10,287 nt of DNA from Pseudomonadota bacterium (lineage in GTDB: Bacteria; Pseudomonadota; Gammaproteobacteria; Enterobacterales; Enterobacteriaceae): assembly GCA_023425455.1 (NCBI GenBank), contig JAFACP010000391.1, positions 1-10,287 on the forward strand. The letters are read 5' to 3'. Each line of letters begins with the position of its first letter. Position 1 is the stretch's first letter. This document shows positions 1 to 6,497 of this stretch, in pieces. The position numbers were made by a program, and so were the translations under genes. The notes beneath the pieces are model-generated. The model made no database searches. It was given only the letters and a program-made list of their open reading frames with translations, and was not told the DNA's origin.

Positions 1-1065
1 CCCGGTCAGCAGATACGCCATCACCAGCGCAGGGCTACCTGAACCGAGCAGCGGCGGGAAGACGAACAGCGCGAACAGGATAATCAGCGAGGTGATAACA
101 ATCATGCTGGAACGACGGCCGAACTTATCCGCCAGCAGCCCGGCAATCGGCACCATCACGCCAAAACCGATCACCGCCATCATCAGCATCCACAGCACTT
201 CGTTACGCGGCAGCCCCAGGCCCACTGGCGCGGCGGCGGTACTGAAGGTCATGGAATAGACCGTCATGATATAGAACAGCGTATAGGTCGCCAGCATGAT
301 GAAGGTGCCGAGCACGGTGACGCGCAGATGTTTGGTCAGCAGGGTACCCAGCGGCACTTTTACCTGCTTTTTCGCGGCCGCGACTTTGGCAAACACCGGC
401 GTTTCATGCAGCGAAACACGCACATACAGGCCAATCAGCACCAGCACGGCCGAGAAGATAAACGGAATACGCCAGCCCCAGTTCATAAACTGCTCATCGG
501 TCAGCAGCCAGGAGAGCAGCAGGAAGGTACCGTTGGCGAAGAAGAAGCCGATTGGCGCGCCGAGCTGCGGGAACGAACCGTACAGCGCACGCTTGCGCGC
601 CGGGGCATTCTCGGTTGCCAGCAGCGCCGCGCCGCCCCATTCACCACCGAGGCCAAGACCCTGACCAAAACGCGCCAGCGCCAGCAGCACCGGCGCCAGA
701 ATGCCAATGGTCTCATACGTCGGCAGCAGGCCGATGGCAACGGTCGAGATCCCCATGGTCAGCAGCGAGGCGACCAGCGTCACCTTACGGCCGATACGAT
801 CGCCGAAGTGACCAAACAGCGCGGAGCCGATAGGACGCGCGACGAAGGCGATAGCAAACGTCGCCAGCGACTGCAGCGTTGCCGCCGTCGGGTCGCCCTG
901 CGGGAAGAAGATATGCGGGAAAACGATAACCGCCGCTGTGGCGTAGATGTAAAAGTCGAAGAACTCAATCGCGGTGCCGATCAACGAGGCGACAACAACT
1001 TTATTGCGTGAGTTGACCGGTGCGTTTTCCGTTCCGGCGTCGAGTGTGGTGGCGGTTGCTTGCAT
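1..1065 (-). CDS. yhjE: MFS metabolite:proton symporter YhjE (partial, C-terminus outside window)
   Basis: The reading frame is open from ATG at 1065 to the window edge, giving the first 355 residues of a protein usually about 440 long. It is an inner-membrane transporter of the major facilitator superfamily, metabolite:H+ symporter branch (relatives ProP, KgtP, ShiA). The branch signature IEFFDFYIY lies at residues 33-41 in the first membrane helix. The cytoplasmic loop motif GHFGDRIGRK is at 85-94, and a second copy (ADKFGRR) appears near the end of the visible part, as expected between helices 8 and 9. Hydrophobic helices alternate throughout. The sequence closely matches my memory of E. 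coli YhjE; the substrate is not established. It lies downstream of yhjD in the same direction but after a 272-bp gap that holds its own candidate promoter, so it is probably transcribed separately. The Shine-Dalgarno is weak (AAGA). Confidence 0.95.
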   Translation of the reverse strand, partial: MQATATTLDAGTENAPVNSRNKVVVASLIGTAIEFFDFYIYATAAVIVFPHIFFPQGDPTAATLQSLATFAIAFVARPIGSALFGHFGDRIGRKVTLVASLLTMGISTVAIGLLPTYETIGILAPVLLALARFGQGLGLGGEWGGAALLATENAPARKRALYGSFPQLGAPIGFFFANGTFLLLSWLLTDEQFMNWGWRIPFIFSAVLVLIGLYVRVSLHETPVFAKVAAAKKQVKVPLGTLLTKHLRVTVLGTFIMLATYTLFYIMTVYSMTFSTAAAPVGLGLPRNEVLWMLMMAVIGFGVMVPIAGLLADKFGRRSSMIVITSLIILFALFVFPPLLGSGSPALVMAYLLTG

Positions 1066-1098
1066 AATATTTTCTTATTTTTTGACGAACGAACGGCC

Positions 1099-1128
1099 AT
1101 ATTACGCATAGCAAATGCGACATTTCAA
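1099..1128 (-). promoter_or_regulatory. Candidate sigma-70 promoter of yhjE
   Basis: On the minus strand a -35 TTGAAA (1123-1128) and a -10 TAATAT (1099-1104) are separated by 18 bp. Transcription would start near 1092, leaving a leader of about 27 bases before the yhjE ATG. Both boxes are good matches and the distance suits yhjE. The call is by eye only. Confidence 0.45.
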
Positions 1129-1201
1129 TCTGTAACAAAGCGGCAGGGTGGCGATGAACCAGGCAAAAAGCGGATAATTTTCAGACCAGCGAAAAAACTT
1201 C

Positions 1202-1217
1202 CATGAAATGCTTCACA
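1202..1217 (-). promoter_or_regulatory. Possible CRP-like half-palindromic site upstream of yhjE
   Basis: Read on the minus strand, TGTGA-N6-TCATG resembles the CRP consensus TGTGA-N6-TCACA, with one arm perfect and three of five bases in the other. Control of a carboxylate or metabolite transporter by CRP would make sense. However, the site is about 117 bp upstream of the candidate start at 1092, far for direct activation, so a second promoter would be needed. Weak. Confidence 0.2.
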
Positions 1218-1244
1218 GTTTTTAAATATTAGATAATAAAACTG
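1216..1244. repeat. AT-rich inverted repeat CAGTTTT/AAAACTG
   Basis: Perfect 7-bp arms (1216-1222 and 1238-1244) flank a 15-base, entirely A/T loop apart from one G. It lies in the most AT-rich part of the yhjE-yhjD gap (about 1215-1270), which could be a nucleoid-protein binding region. The rest of the gap between 1066 and 1337 shows no gene. Confidence 0.3.
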
Positions 1245-1297
1245 GTTTTTGGTTAAATAAAAGTTACGGACTGGATTTATATGCTGAAATGCGCGAA

Positions 1298-1351
1298 CGG
1301 GCTGAAATTTTGCGTTTCCATTCAGCCCGATAGCCGGTTACTCGGGCTTTT
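1298..1351. terminator. Overlapping alternative hairpins at the 3' end of yhjD
   Basis: The arm CAGCCCGA around 1323-1330 can pair in two ways. To the left, CGGGCTGAA (1298-1306) pairs with TTCAGCCCG (1321-1329), giving 9 bp and a 14-base loop. To the right, AGCCCGA (1324-1330) pairs with TCGGGCT (1342-1348), giving 7 bp and an 11-base loop that contains the yhjD stop codon. The two cannot form together. On the plus strand the second hairpin is followed by TTTC, but no plus-strand gene is known upstream. On the minus strand neither has a clear U-tract. It probably serves as a 3' end or stabilising structure for yhjD mRNA. Confidence 0.35.
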
Positions 1352-2321
1352 CTCCGGGCATACGCGGGTCATCTTTGTATTGCGCTGTAGCGATCCAGGC
1401 CGCGCAGAACAGCGTCAGGCGGGCGAAGAAATAGAAAAACGCCATCAGGCCGAGCACCGAGCCAAATGCGGCACCAGACGGGGATTTAATCAGTGACGGC
1501 AGGGTATAAGTCATGACGATTTTGATCGCTTCAAAGCCAATCGCGGCAATGAAGGTGCCACGGAACAGCGCTTTCTTGCGCGGGCGCTGGCGCGGCAGGC
1601 GCCAGAAGATCCAGAAAAACAGCAGGTAGTTGGCAAAAATAGAGATCGCCAGACCGATGGAGCGCCAGGCGGGTTTAAGCCACTCCACGCTGTCCAGAGA
1701 GAGCGCGCTGATAATGGTCTGCTGCGCAGAGCCTGCAACCGAGGTGATAGAGAGCGTCACCACCAGAGCTATCAGCAGGCCAATCAAAGAGACCAGGTCA
1801 CGAAAATACTTCACCCAGATTTTTTCCTGATCCTGCGGCGCACGCTCCCAGACGTCGCGCGACTGAGCGCGGATCGCTTCACGCAGGTTACCCATCCAGT
1901 TAATTCCGGAGTAGAGGGCGATAAGCAGCCCGACAATCCCGACGGTGGTGCGCTGTTGCACGGCGGTGTTAATGGTGCTTTTGAGCGTACCCGCAAGCGT
2001 CGGGTCGCTGACGTTGTTCAGGATTTTATCGAAGATATCCTGCAGAAGCGTCGGGTGCGAAGCCAGTACAAAACCTGCGGCGGCAAATGACACCATCAGG
2101 ATCGGGATCATCGACAGGAATGAGAAATAGGTGATGGCGGCGCCAAACTGATTGTCGAGGCGGTCGTTGAAGCGTTCGGCGGCACGGATCAGATGGGCAA
2201 TCACGGGGTTACGGCGAATTTTATCAACCGTGCTGGTGACGGTGTGCAGCGCATTGCTGGCATTACCTGAGGTCGTTTCCTTAGAGGGACGTTGCTGGTT
2301 GTTTTCCGGCGTCACACGCAT
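1338..2321 (-). CDS. yhjD: Inner-membrane protein YhjD, YihY/BrkB family
   Basis: This 327-residue polytopic inner-membrane protein closely matches E. coli YhjD (337 residues) from residue 37 on; the hydrophilic N-terminal 35 residues are shorter and diverged. About six membrane segments are visible, at roughly 63-87, 127-146, 176-197, 222-240, 254-273 and 286-311, with a basic loop RLPRQRPRKK at 241-250. It belongs to the YihY/BrkB family (virulence factor BrkB domain). In E. coli a substitution at Arg134 of YhjD lets cells live without Kdo and was linked to moving lipid IVA across the inner membrane; by alignment from memory that residue is Arg124 here and is unchanged. The transport activity itself is not proven. 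The start ATG follows AAGGA at very short spacing. It lies 45 bp behind yhjC, so the two could be cotranscribed, although a perfect TATAAT precedes yhjD. Confidence 0.95.
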   Translation of the reverse strand: MRVTPENNQQRPSKETTSGNASNALHTVTSTVDKIRRNPVIAHLIRAAERFNDRLDNQFGAAITYFSFLSMIPILMVSFAAAGFVLASHPTLLQDIFDKILNNVSDPTLAGTLKSTINTAVQQRTTVGIVGLLIALYSGINWMGNLREAIRAQSRDVWERAPQDQEKIWVKYFRDLVSLIGLLIALVVTLSITSVAGSAQQTIISALSLDSVEWLKPAWRSIGLAISIFANYLLFFWIFWRLPRQRPRKKALFRGTFIAAIGFEAIKIVMTYTLPSLIKSPSGAAFGSVLGLMAFFYFFARLTLFCAAWIATAQYKDDPRMPGEKPE

Positions 2322-2352
2322 TTCCTTTTTCGTTTGGCGGGATCTGACTGAA

Positions 2353-2358
2353 ATTATA
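2353..2358 (-). promoter_or_regulatory. -10 box TATAAT upstream of yhjD
   Basis: A perfect TATAAT on the minus strand lies in the 45-bp yhjC-yhjD gap, placing a start near 2346 and a leader of about 24 bases. No good -35 element is found at 16-18 bp; the upstream bases lie inside the last codons of yhjC. It may give yhjD its own weak promoter in addition to read-through from yhjC. Confidence 0.3.
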
Positions 2359-2366
2359 GCCCGCGC

Positions 2367-3266
2367 TCAATCAACATAGGCTTTCATTAACACCGTAAGC
2401 CATTCCATAAAAAGATGCACCCGACGGGAGAGATTACGCCGGTGGGGGTAAATCAGGGAGACCGGCATCGGCAGAGCGCGGTATTGCGGCAGGATCTCCT
2501 GCAGTTTTTTGCTGCGCAGGGAGTCACGCATCCCGACTCGCGGCACCTGAATAATTCCCAGCCCGGCCAGGCAGGCCGCGTGATAGGTCTCGGTGCTGTT
2601 TACCGTTAATACCCCGCCGGTTTTTACCCACCGGGTGGTTGTGCCGTCGTAATATTCGAACCCCTGCGGGCGCGTGCCGAGGCTGGCGGCATAGTGAATG
2701 ACCGCATGTGAGCCTAAATCCTCCAGCGTCTCCGGGTAGCCAAAACGCGCCAGGTAATCGGGGCTGGCGCAGTTAATGACCGACAGCTTGCCGAGCGGAC
2801 GGGCAATCAGCCCTGAATCCTTCAGCGTGCCGACGCGCACCACGCAGTCAAACCCTTCGCGGATCACATCCACCAGACGGTCGCTGCTGCTTAATTCCAG
2901 CTCTATCCCCGGGTACTGCTGCAAAAACGCGGGAAGTTTGGGGATGACTAAATTTCGCGCAACGCCGACCGGCATATCCACCCGTAAACGTCCGCTGATG
3001 CTTGAGGGATCGTGCAGGAACATTCCGTCCAGTTCATCGAGATTGGTCAGCAGGTCTTTGGCGCGCTCGTAATAGACCATGCCGTCCTGCGTCAGGCTGA
3101 CGCGGCGGGTGGTGCGGTGCAACAGCTGGGTGCCGAGCTGGTTTTCCAGCGCCTGGATCTGACGCGAAACGCTGCCTTTTGGCAGGCTCAGCGTCTCCGC
3201 CGCCCGGGAGAAACTCTCCAGCTCGGCGACGCGGATAAAGAGCTGCATTGCGTGAATTTTATCCAT
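2367..3266 (-). CDS. yhjC: LysR-type transcriptional regulator YhjC
   Basis: This 299-residue protein is the length of E. coli YhjC. Residues 1-60 form the winged helix-turn-helix of LysR regulators, with the recognition region SFSRAAETLSLPKGSVSRQI at about 19-38. The effector-binding (periplasmic-binding-like) domain follows from about residue 90. It opens with MDKIHAMQLF, typical of the family, and also contains FDCVVRVGTL and the conserved LAGLGIIQVPR stretch. I recall E. coli YhjC being renamed RcdB, a regulator acting on csgD; that is from memory and not certain. It is transcribed away from the SDR gene across a 119-bp gap holding a near-perfect palindrome. This is the classic arrangement of a LysR regulator and its target, so the SDR gene is the natural regulated neighbour here. 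The ribosome-binding site is poor (GAG about 10 bases upstream), which fits a low-abundance regulator. Confidence 0.92.
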   Translation of the reverse strand: MDKIHAMQLFIRVAELESFSRAAETLSLPKGSVSRQIQALENQLGTQLLHRTTRRVSLTQDGMVYYERAKDLLTNLDELDGMFLHDPSSISGRLRVDMPVGVARNLVIPKLPAFLQQYPGIELELSSSDRLVDVIREGFDCVVRVGTLKDSGLIARPLGKLSVINCASPDYLARFGYPETLEDLGSHAVIHYAASLGTRPQGFEYYDGTTTRWVKTGGVLTVNSTETYHAACLAGLGIIQVPRVGMRDSLRSKKLQEILPQYRALPMPVSLIYPHRRNLSRRVHLFMEWLTVLMKAYVD

Positions 3267-3287
3267 CGATGGTGCTCATTATTGTTA

Positions 3288-3302
3288 TTACTGGAACAGT
3301 GA
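3288..3302. promoter_or_regulatory. Candidate LysR operator between yhjC and the SDR gene
   Basis: TTACTG-GAA-CAGTGA is an inverted repeat with five of six base pairs matching around a 3-base centre. It lies about 22 bp upstream of the yhjC start and 84 bp upstream of the SDR start, and overlaps the region where a yhjC promoter would be. It does not fit the strict T-N11-A LysR box, so it is a candidate on position and symmetry only. Confidence 0.3.
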
Positions 3303-3308
3303 AGCGTT

Positions 3309-3337
3309 TTGTCGCGCCTTTATTGTTTTTCTATCAC
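3309..3337 (+). promoter_or_regulatory. Weak candidate promoter of the SDR gene
   Basis: TTGTCG (3309-3314) and TATCAC (3332-3337) are 17 bp apart, each four of six bases from consensus, with a start predicted near 3344. A weak promoter just downstream of the palindrome would suit activation by the divergent LysR protein. Low confidence. Confidence 0.25.
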
Positions 3338-3385
3338 CTAATAAGCTGTTTCTCAATCTCCATAACAGCCGAAATGAGGTTTCTT

Positions 3386-4144
3386 ATGACTGAACGTATT
3401 GCATTAGTGACAGGTGGTAGCCGTGGTTTAGGTAAAAACGCGGTTTTAAAGCTGGCGGCAGAAGGGACGGGGATCATTTTGACCTACAACAGCAGCCAGC
3501 AGGAAGCGCTGGATGTGGTGGCTGAAATTCAGGCAAAAGGGGTGAAAGCTGCGGCATTACAGCTGAACGTCGGTGATATTGCCAGTTTTGAAGGTTTTGC
3601 CCGGCAGGTGCAGGAAACGCTGAAAAGCGTCTGGCAGCGTGAACGCTTCGATTATTTATTGAACAATGCGGGAACGGGTTTATATGCCCCCTATACCGAC
3701 ACCACGGAAGCCCAGTTTGATGAGGCGCTGAACATCCATTTCAAAGGGCCCTTTTTCCTGACCCAGCGTCTGCTGCCGATGATGAACGACGGGGGCCGGA
3801 TCCTCAACGTCTCCAGCGGGCTGGCGCGCTTTGCGCAGCCGGGGTCAGGCACCTACGCGGCGATGAAAGGGGCGATGGAGGTCCTGACCCGCTACCAGGC
3901 GAAAGAGCTGGGGGCGCGCGGTATCTCCGTTAATATTATTGCGCCGGGGGCTATTGAAACCGACTTCGGCGGTGGCCGGGTTCGTGATAATGCCCAGCTC
4001 AACCAGATGCTGGCCTCGCAAACGGCGCTGGGACGCGTGGGCCTGCCGGACGATATTGGCGATGCAATGGCGGCGCTGCTCAGTGACAAGCTGGGCTGGA
4101 TGACCGCGCAGCGTATCGAAGTGTCTGGCGGTATGTTCCTGTAA
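3386..4144 (+). CDS. Short-chain dehydrogenase/reductase, classical SDR family
   Basis: This 252-residue cytoplasmic oxidoreductase has a complete classical SDR set. The nucleotide-binding loop TGGSRGLG is at 9-16 and NNAG at 93-96. The catalytic tetrad is Asn116, Ser144, Tyr157 and Lys161 (YAAMK), the APG turn is at 186-188, and the C-terminal SGGM is typical of the family. The loop type and Arg13 suggest NADP(H) preference, which is an inference. The substrate cannot be read from the sequence; the family reduces carbonyls or oxidises alcohols. ATG at 3386 is chosen because TERIALVTGG begins the fold at once and GAGG lies six bases upstream; the frame stays open further 5' but that stretch overlaps yhjC. 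I do not recall a counterpart at this place in E. coli K-12, so it is an accessory gene in the treF-yhjC interval. Regulation by the divergent YhjC is likely. Confidence 0.93.
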   Translation: MTERIALVTGGSRGLGKNAVLKLAAEGTGIILTYNSSQQEALDVVAEIQAKGVKAAALQLNVGDIASFEGFARQVQETLKSVWQRERFDYLLNNAGTGLYAPYTDTTEAQFDEALNIHFKGPFFLTQRLLPMMNDGGRILNVSSGLARFAQPGSGTYAAMKGAMEVLTRYQAKELGARGISVNIIAPGAIETDFGGGRVRDNAQLNQMLASQTALGRVGLPDDIGDAMAALLSDKLGWMTAQRIEVSGGMFL

Positions 4145-4151
4145 TCCTGTT

Positions 4152-4172
4152 GCTGCCCCATTACCCGGCAGC
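4152..4172. terminator. Stem-loop between convergent SDR and GNAT genes
   Basis: GCTGCC (4152-4157) pairs with GGCAGC (4167-4172) around a 9-base loop, overlapping the stop codon and the last codons of the acetyltransferase gene. It has no U-tract on either strand, so any termination would be inefficient or Rho-assisted. The genes are only 16 bp apart, so their transcripts probably overlap. Confidence 0.3.
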
Positions 4173-4721
4173 GGCCGCCTGCTGGCGGTTATCTGTCGGG
4201 TATTCATGTTTTAACAAGCCGAAGAGCCAGTCATTGCGCCACTCTCCGCCGAGGGCATAGCTCTCACGCAGTTCGCCTTCCAGCCGGAAGCCCGCTTTTT
4301 CCAGCAGCCGCCGGGAGGCGTCATTGCCCGCAGTCACGGTCGCCGTCAGGCGGCGGATCCCGCCCTGCGTGAAGGCAAACTGGCACAGCGCCTGCAGCGA
4401 CTCAAAACCGTACCCTTTCCCCTGCGCCGCAGGCGCGAAGAGAAAGCCGACCTCGGCGCAATCCGTCTCCCGGTGAATATAGCCGGTTACCCCCAACGGC
4501 GTCTGGCTGGCGCTATCACGCACCATCAGGCAGAGCCAGTGCGCGCTGCCCGGCGTCCACTCCGCCAGGCGAGAATCAAATGCTTCGCGAATATCACTCT
4601 CCGGGCGGTTATCCGCAACGAAGCGCATGACCTGCGGGTGTTGTTGTAAGGCCAGAAAAAAGGGCCAGTCCTGCGGCTGCAGGGGGGCGCAGGTAAGACG
4701 TGCGGTGGTGAAAGCAGGCAT
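4161..4721 (-). CDS. GNAT-family N-acetyltransferase, RimJ/RimL-like
   Basis: This 186-residue cytoplasmic protein of the GNAT fold most resembles the RimJ/RimL-like Acetyltransf_3 group, which moves acetyl from acetyl-CoA to an amino group on a protein, antibiotic or small molecule. The acetyl-CoA loop QGKGYG sits at 100-105, right after the beta strand AEVGFLFAP (89-97). The conserved helix N-ASRRLLEKAGF at 133-145 and the following FRLEGELRESY are hallmarks of the group. The N-terminal TARLTCAPLQPQDWP is the usual first strand and helix. The acceptor substrate is unknown. The start is well supported: GGAGG lies six bases upstream and a perfect TATAAT lies about 30 bp upstream. The C-terminal Ala/Gln-rich tail (QQAAAAG) overlaps the intergenic hairpin. 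It is convergent with the SDR gene and divergent from the HEPN-like gene. Confidence 0.9.
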   Translation of the reverse strand: MPAFTTARLTCAPLQPQDWPFFLALQQHPQVMRFVADNRPESDIREAFDSRLAEWTPGSAHWLCLMVRDSASQTPLGVTGYIHRETDCAEVGFLFAPAAQGKGYGFESLQALCQFAFTQGGIRRLTATVTAGNDASRRLLEKAGFRLEGELRESYALGGEWRNDWLFGLLKHEYPTDNRQQAAAAG

Positions 4722-4749
4722 TTCGAACCTCCGGTAACATTTATAAATG

Positions 4750-4755
4750 ATTATA
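4750..4755 (-). promoter_or_regulatory. -10 box of the acetyltransferase gene
   Basis: A perfect TATAAT on the minus strand is placed for a start near 4743 and a leader of about 22 bases before the strong GGAGG. The -35 region is poor (TGTTGA at 16 bp or CTGTTG at 17 bp). The whole 148-bp divergent gap 4722-4869 is AT-rich. Toward the other gene it also holds a 5-bp hairpin (4821-4837) with a run of T eight bases later (4845-4849). Confidence 0.4.
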
Positions 4756-4869
4756 GGGGTGTCATTTTATTTCAACAGAAACTCAGGTATGGTTTAACGT
4801 CGTATAAATAAAAAGAAAAATGGACGCCGTTGGTCCACCTGATGTTTTTGTTTACGCTTAAGGAAAACA

Positions 4870-6462
4870 ATGACGCTCAGCAGCACATCAAATCATACCC
4901 GGGAACAGTTTGAACACTGCCTGGCGGTTATTCGTCAGGCATCGGTGGAAATTTTGCTTCTTTTGAATGTGCATGTTTCTGAAGGAAAAGATCCCCGCTG
5001 GTTTCTGGAGCAACTGGACAACGCCCGCCTGGCGTTGGGGGGCTGGAGCGCGGTGGCGAAGCAGCTCAACCTCAATGACGCGGAGCTGTCGGAATTCACG
5101 CTGCAGCTGCGTTTGCTGCAGCAGCGTGTCCCGCAGTATGAAAGCGGACAGGACGTGAGCGCCAATCAGCTGATTGCGGCGATGCGTTTCGTGACCACGC
5201 TGGAGCGCGTACGTCTGCAGCAGCCGCTTCTGACCTACAGCACTGAACTGGCGACGGGAAACGAAATTCAGCAGCAGCAGGCGCACAAGCAGGTCCGCGC
5301 GATCGAACTGATGCTAAAAGGGTTGATCCAGCAGGCGTGGCCCGATCCCGTTCGTCTGAATAACCACCTGAAAACGCTGTTTAACGCCGATCGCGTGCGT
5401 CGCTGGCTGAAGCTTGGCGACATCAACGATGTGTTGAGCGGCATGATGTTCAGCGAGCTGGCGCAGATGGTGGTGGATAAAAAAGAGTTCAGCCGTTACT
5501 ACTCGTCGCTGTTTAGCGACCCGATGATGCTGACCCTGCTGGTGGAGCCGCGCAAAACCCTGCAGACCTTTCTCGACGACATTCGGCAGATCCGTAACAG
5601 CATTACCGTACAGCAGCCGCTCAGTTCAGCGCAGCTCCAGCTGCTGGACAACTACTATGCGCAAATCTCCCGCCCGGTGCAGCGTGCCTTTGAAGAGGGG
5701 CGAACCCGCATCAACCCGACCGGGCTGATGGCGGTGGACACGGGCGAACTGCATGCCTTCTGGGAAAAGGCGCAGAAGATGGACAGGGTGATCGGCGGCG
5801 ATCTCTTTGAGGTACGTGACACCATTGAGAAACCGACCCAGCGCGCGCCGCGCACCCCGGAACAGCGCGAGCAGCTCATATCCGGCGCGCTGTGGGGGGC
5901 CGTTGGGGTGATGGTGATCGCCATTGTGGTGGGGGGATTCTGGCTGGTGACCAGCGGGAAACCGTCGCCAGCCAGCGTCAGCGCCGCGCCGCCGGCTCCG
6001 CCTGAGGAGATGCGTGAAACGCCCTCTTCGCGCGAGACGCTGACCCGGATGGGCGTGACCTGGGACGAAAATAATTTCCGCTCTGCCATCAACCGCAACG
6101 ATACGCGCGTGGCGCTGTTGTTCCTGCAGGGAGGAATGGACTGGAAGCTGTCGTGGACGGAAGAGGCGATGTCCGCCGGGCAGGATGAGGTGCTGGAGCT
6201 GATACTGCGCTATCGCCAGCAGATGACGGAGCAGAAGCCGTGTCGTCGCTTTATCAATACGCTCAGTCATGCGATGGCCAACGGCGAATCCCTGACCTCG
6301 ATGCGCAAGCAGTACCTGAAAGCGTTCTGTACCGTGCCAGCGGTGGTGAAGCGTCAGCAGCACGATGCCGATTTAGCCCGGCGGCGCGCCCAGTCTCAAC
6401 CTGATGACAACAGCAAAAAATGGCAGTCTATCCAGACCGCCATTTATGAGGTGATTCGCTAA
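4870..6462 (+). CDS. Membrane-anchored HEPN-like protein (STY4199-type), function unknown
   Basis: This 530-residue protein resembles what I recall as the STY4199 family of HEPN-domain proteins; the family name is from memory. The region before residue 335 is helical, rich in Gln and Leu, and carries a block FLDDIRQIRNSIT (234-246). It has the Arg-Asn start of the HEPN motif R-N-x(3-5)-H, but no His at the expected distance. One hydrophobic helix at about 338-362 (ALWGAVGVMVIAIVVGG) is preceded by basic residues and followed by a Pro/Ala/Ser linker (364-380). This predicts a cytoplasmic N-terminus and periplasmic C-terminus. The C-terminal part contains two degenerate ankyrin-like units (about 402-424 and 430-449) and two cysteines, Cys458 and Cys487, which could form a disulfide. 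There is no N-terminal signal peptide. AAGGA precedes the ATG at good spacing. It is a single gene with no evident partner; the neighbours are divergent and convergent. Enzymatic activity should not be assumed. Confidence 0.8.
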   Translation: MTLSSTSNHTREQFEHCLAVIRQASVEILLLLNVHVSEGKDPRWFLEQLDNARLALGGWSAVAKQLNLNDAELSEFTLQLRLLQQRVPQYESGQDVSANQLIAAMRFVTTLERVRLQQPLLTYSTELATGNEIQQQQAHKQVRAIELMLKGLIQQAWPDPVRLNNHLKTLFNADRVRRWLKLGDINDVLSGMMFSELAQMVVDKKEFSRYYSSLFSDPMMLTLLVEPRKTLQTFLDDIRQIRNSITVQQPLSSAQLQLLDNYYAQISRPVQRAFEEGRTRINPTGLMAVDTGELHAFWEKAQKMDRVIGGDLFEVRDTIEKPTQRAPRTPEQREQLISGALWGAVGVMVIAIVVGGFWLVTSGKPSPASVSAAPPAPPEEMRETPSSRETLTRMGVTWDENNFRSAINRNDTRVALLFLQGGMDWKLSWTEEAMSAGQDEVLELILRYRQQMTEQKPCRRFINTLSHAMANGESLTSMRKQYLKAFCTVPAVVKRQQHDADLARRRAQSQPDDNSKKWQSIQTAIYEVIR

Positions 6463-6468
6463 CGTTTT

Positions 6469-6497
6469 AGCCTTCGCTCCCTCGCGGGGTGAGGGCT
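6469..6497 (+). terminator. Strong hairpin between convergent HEPN-like gene and treF
   Basis: A 12-bp stem (6469-6480 with 6486-6497) closes a 5-base loop, starting seven bases after the HEPN-like stop codon. Three pairs are G-U on the plus-strand RNA and become A-C mismatches on the other strand, so the structure is clearly better for the plus-strand transcript. There is no U-tract after it on that strand. It reaches into the treF stop codon. Confidence 0.45.

Noticed and set aside
328..1011. 227-codon plus-strand open frame within yhjE
   Set aside because: It is an Arg/Gln-rich shadow of the yhjE coding strand with no family resemblance.
3248..3385. N-terminal extension of the SDR gene
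   Set aside because: It would overlap the start of yhjC and add a segment not found in classical SDRs; the internal ATG at 3386 has a properly spaced GAGG and begins directly at the fold.
4821..4849. Possible terminator/attenuator in the leader of the HEPN-like gene
   Set aside because: The stem is only 5 bp (TGGAC/GTCCA) and the T-run begins seven bases after it; too weak to call.
5626..6363. Long minus-strand open frame opposite the HEPN-like gene
   Set aside because: It is His/Arg/Leu-rich shadow sequence with no motif, antisense to a gene with a good start and ribosome-binding site.
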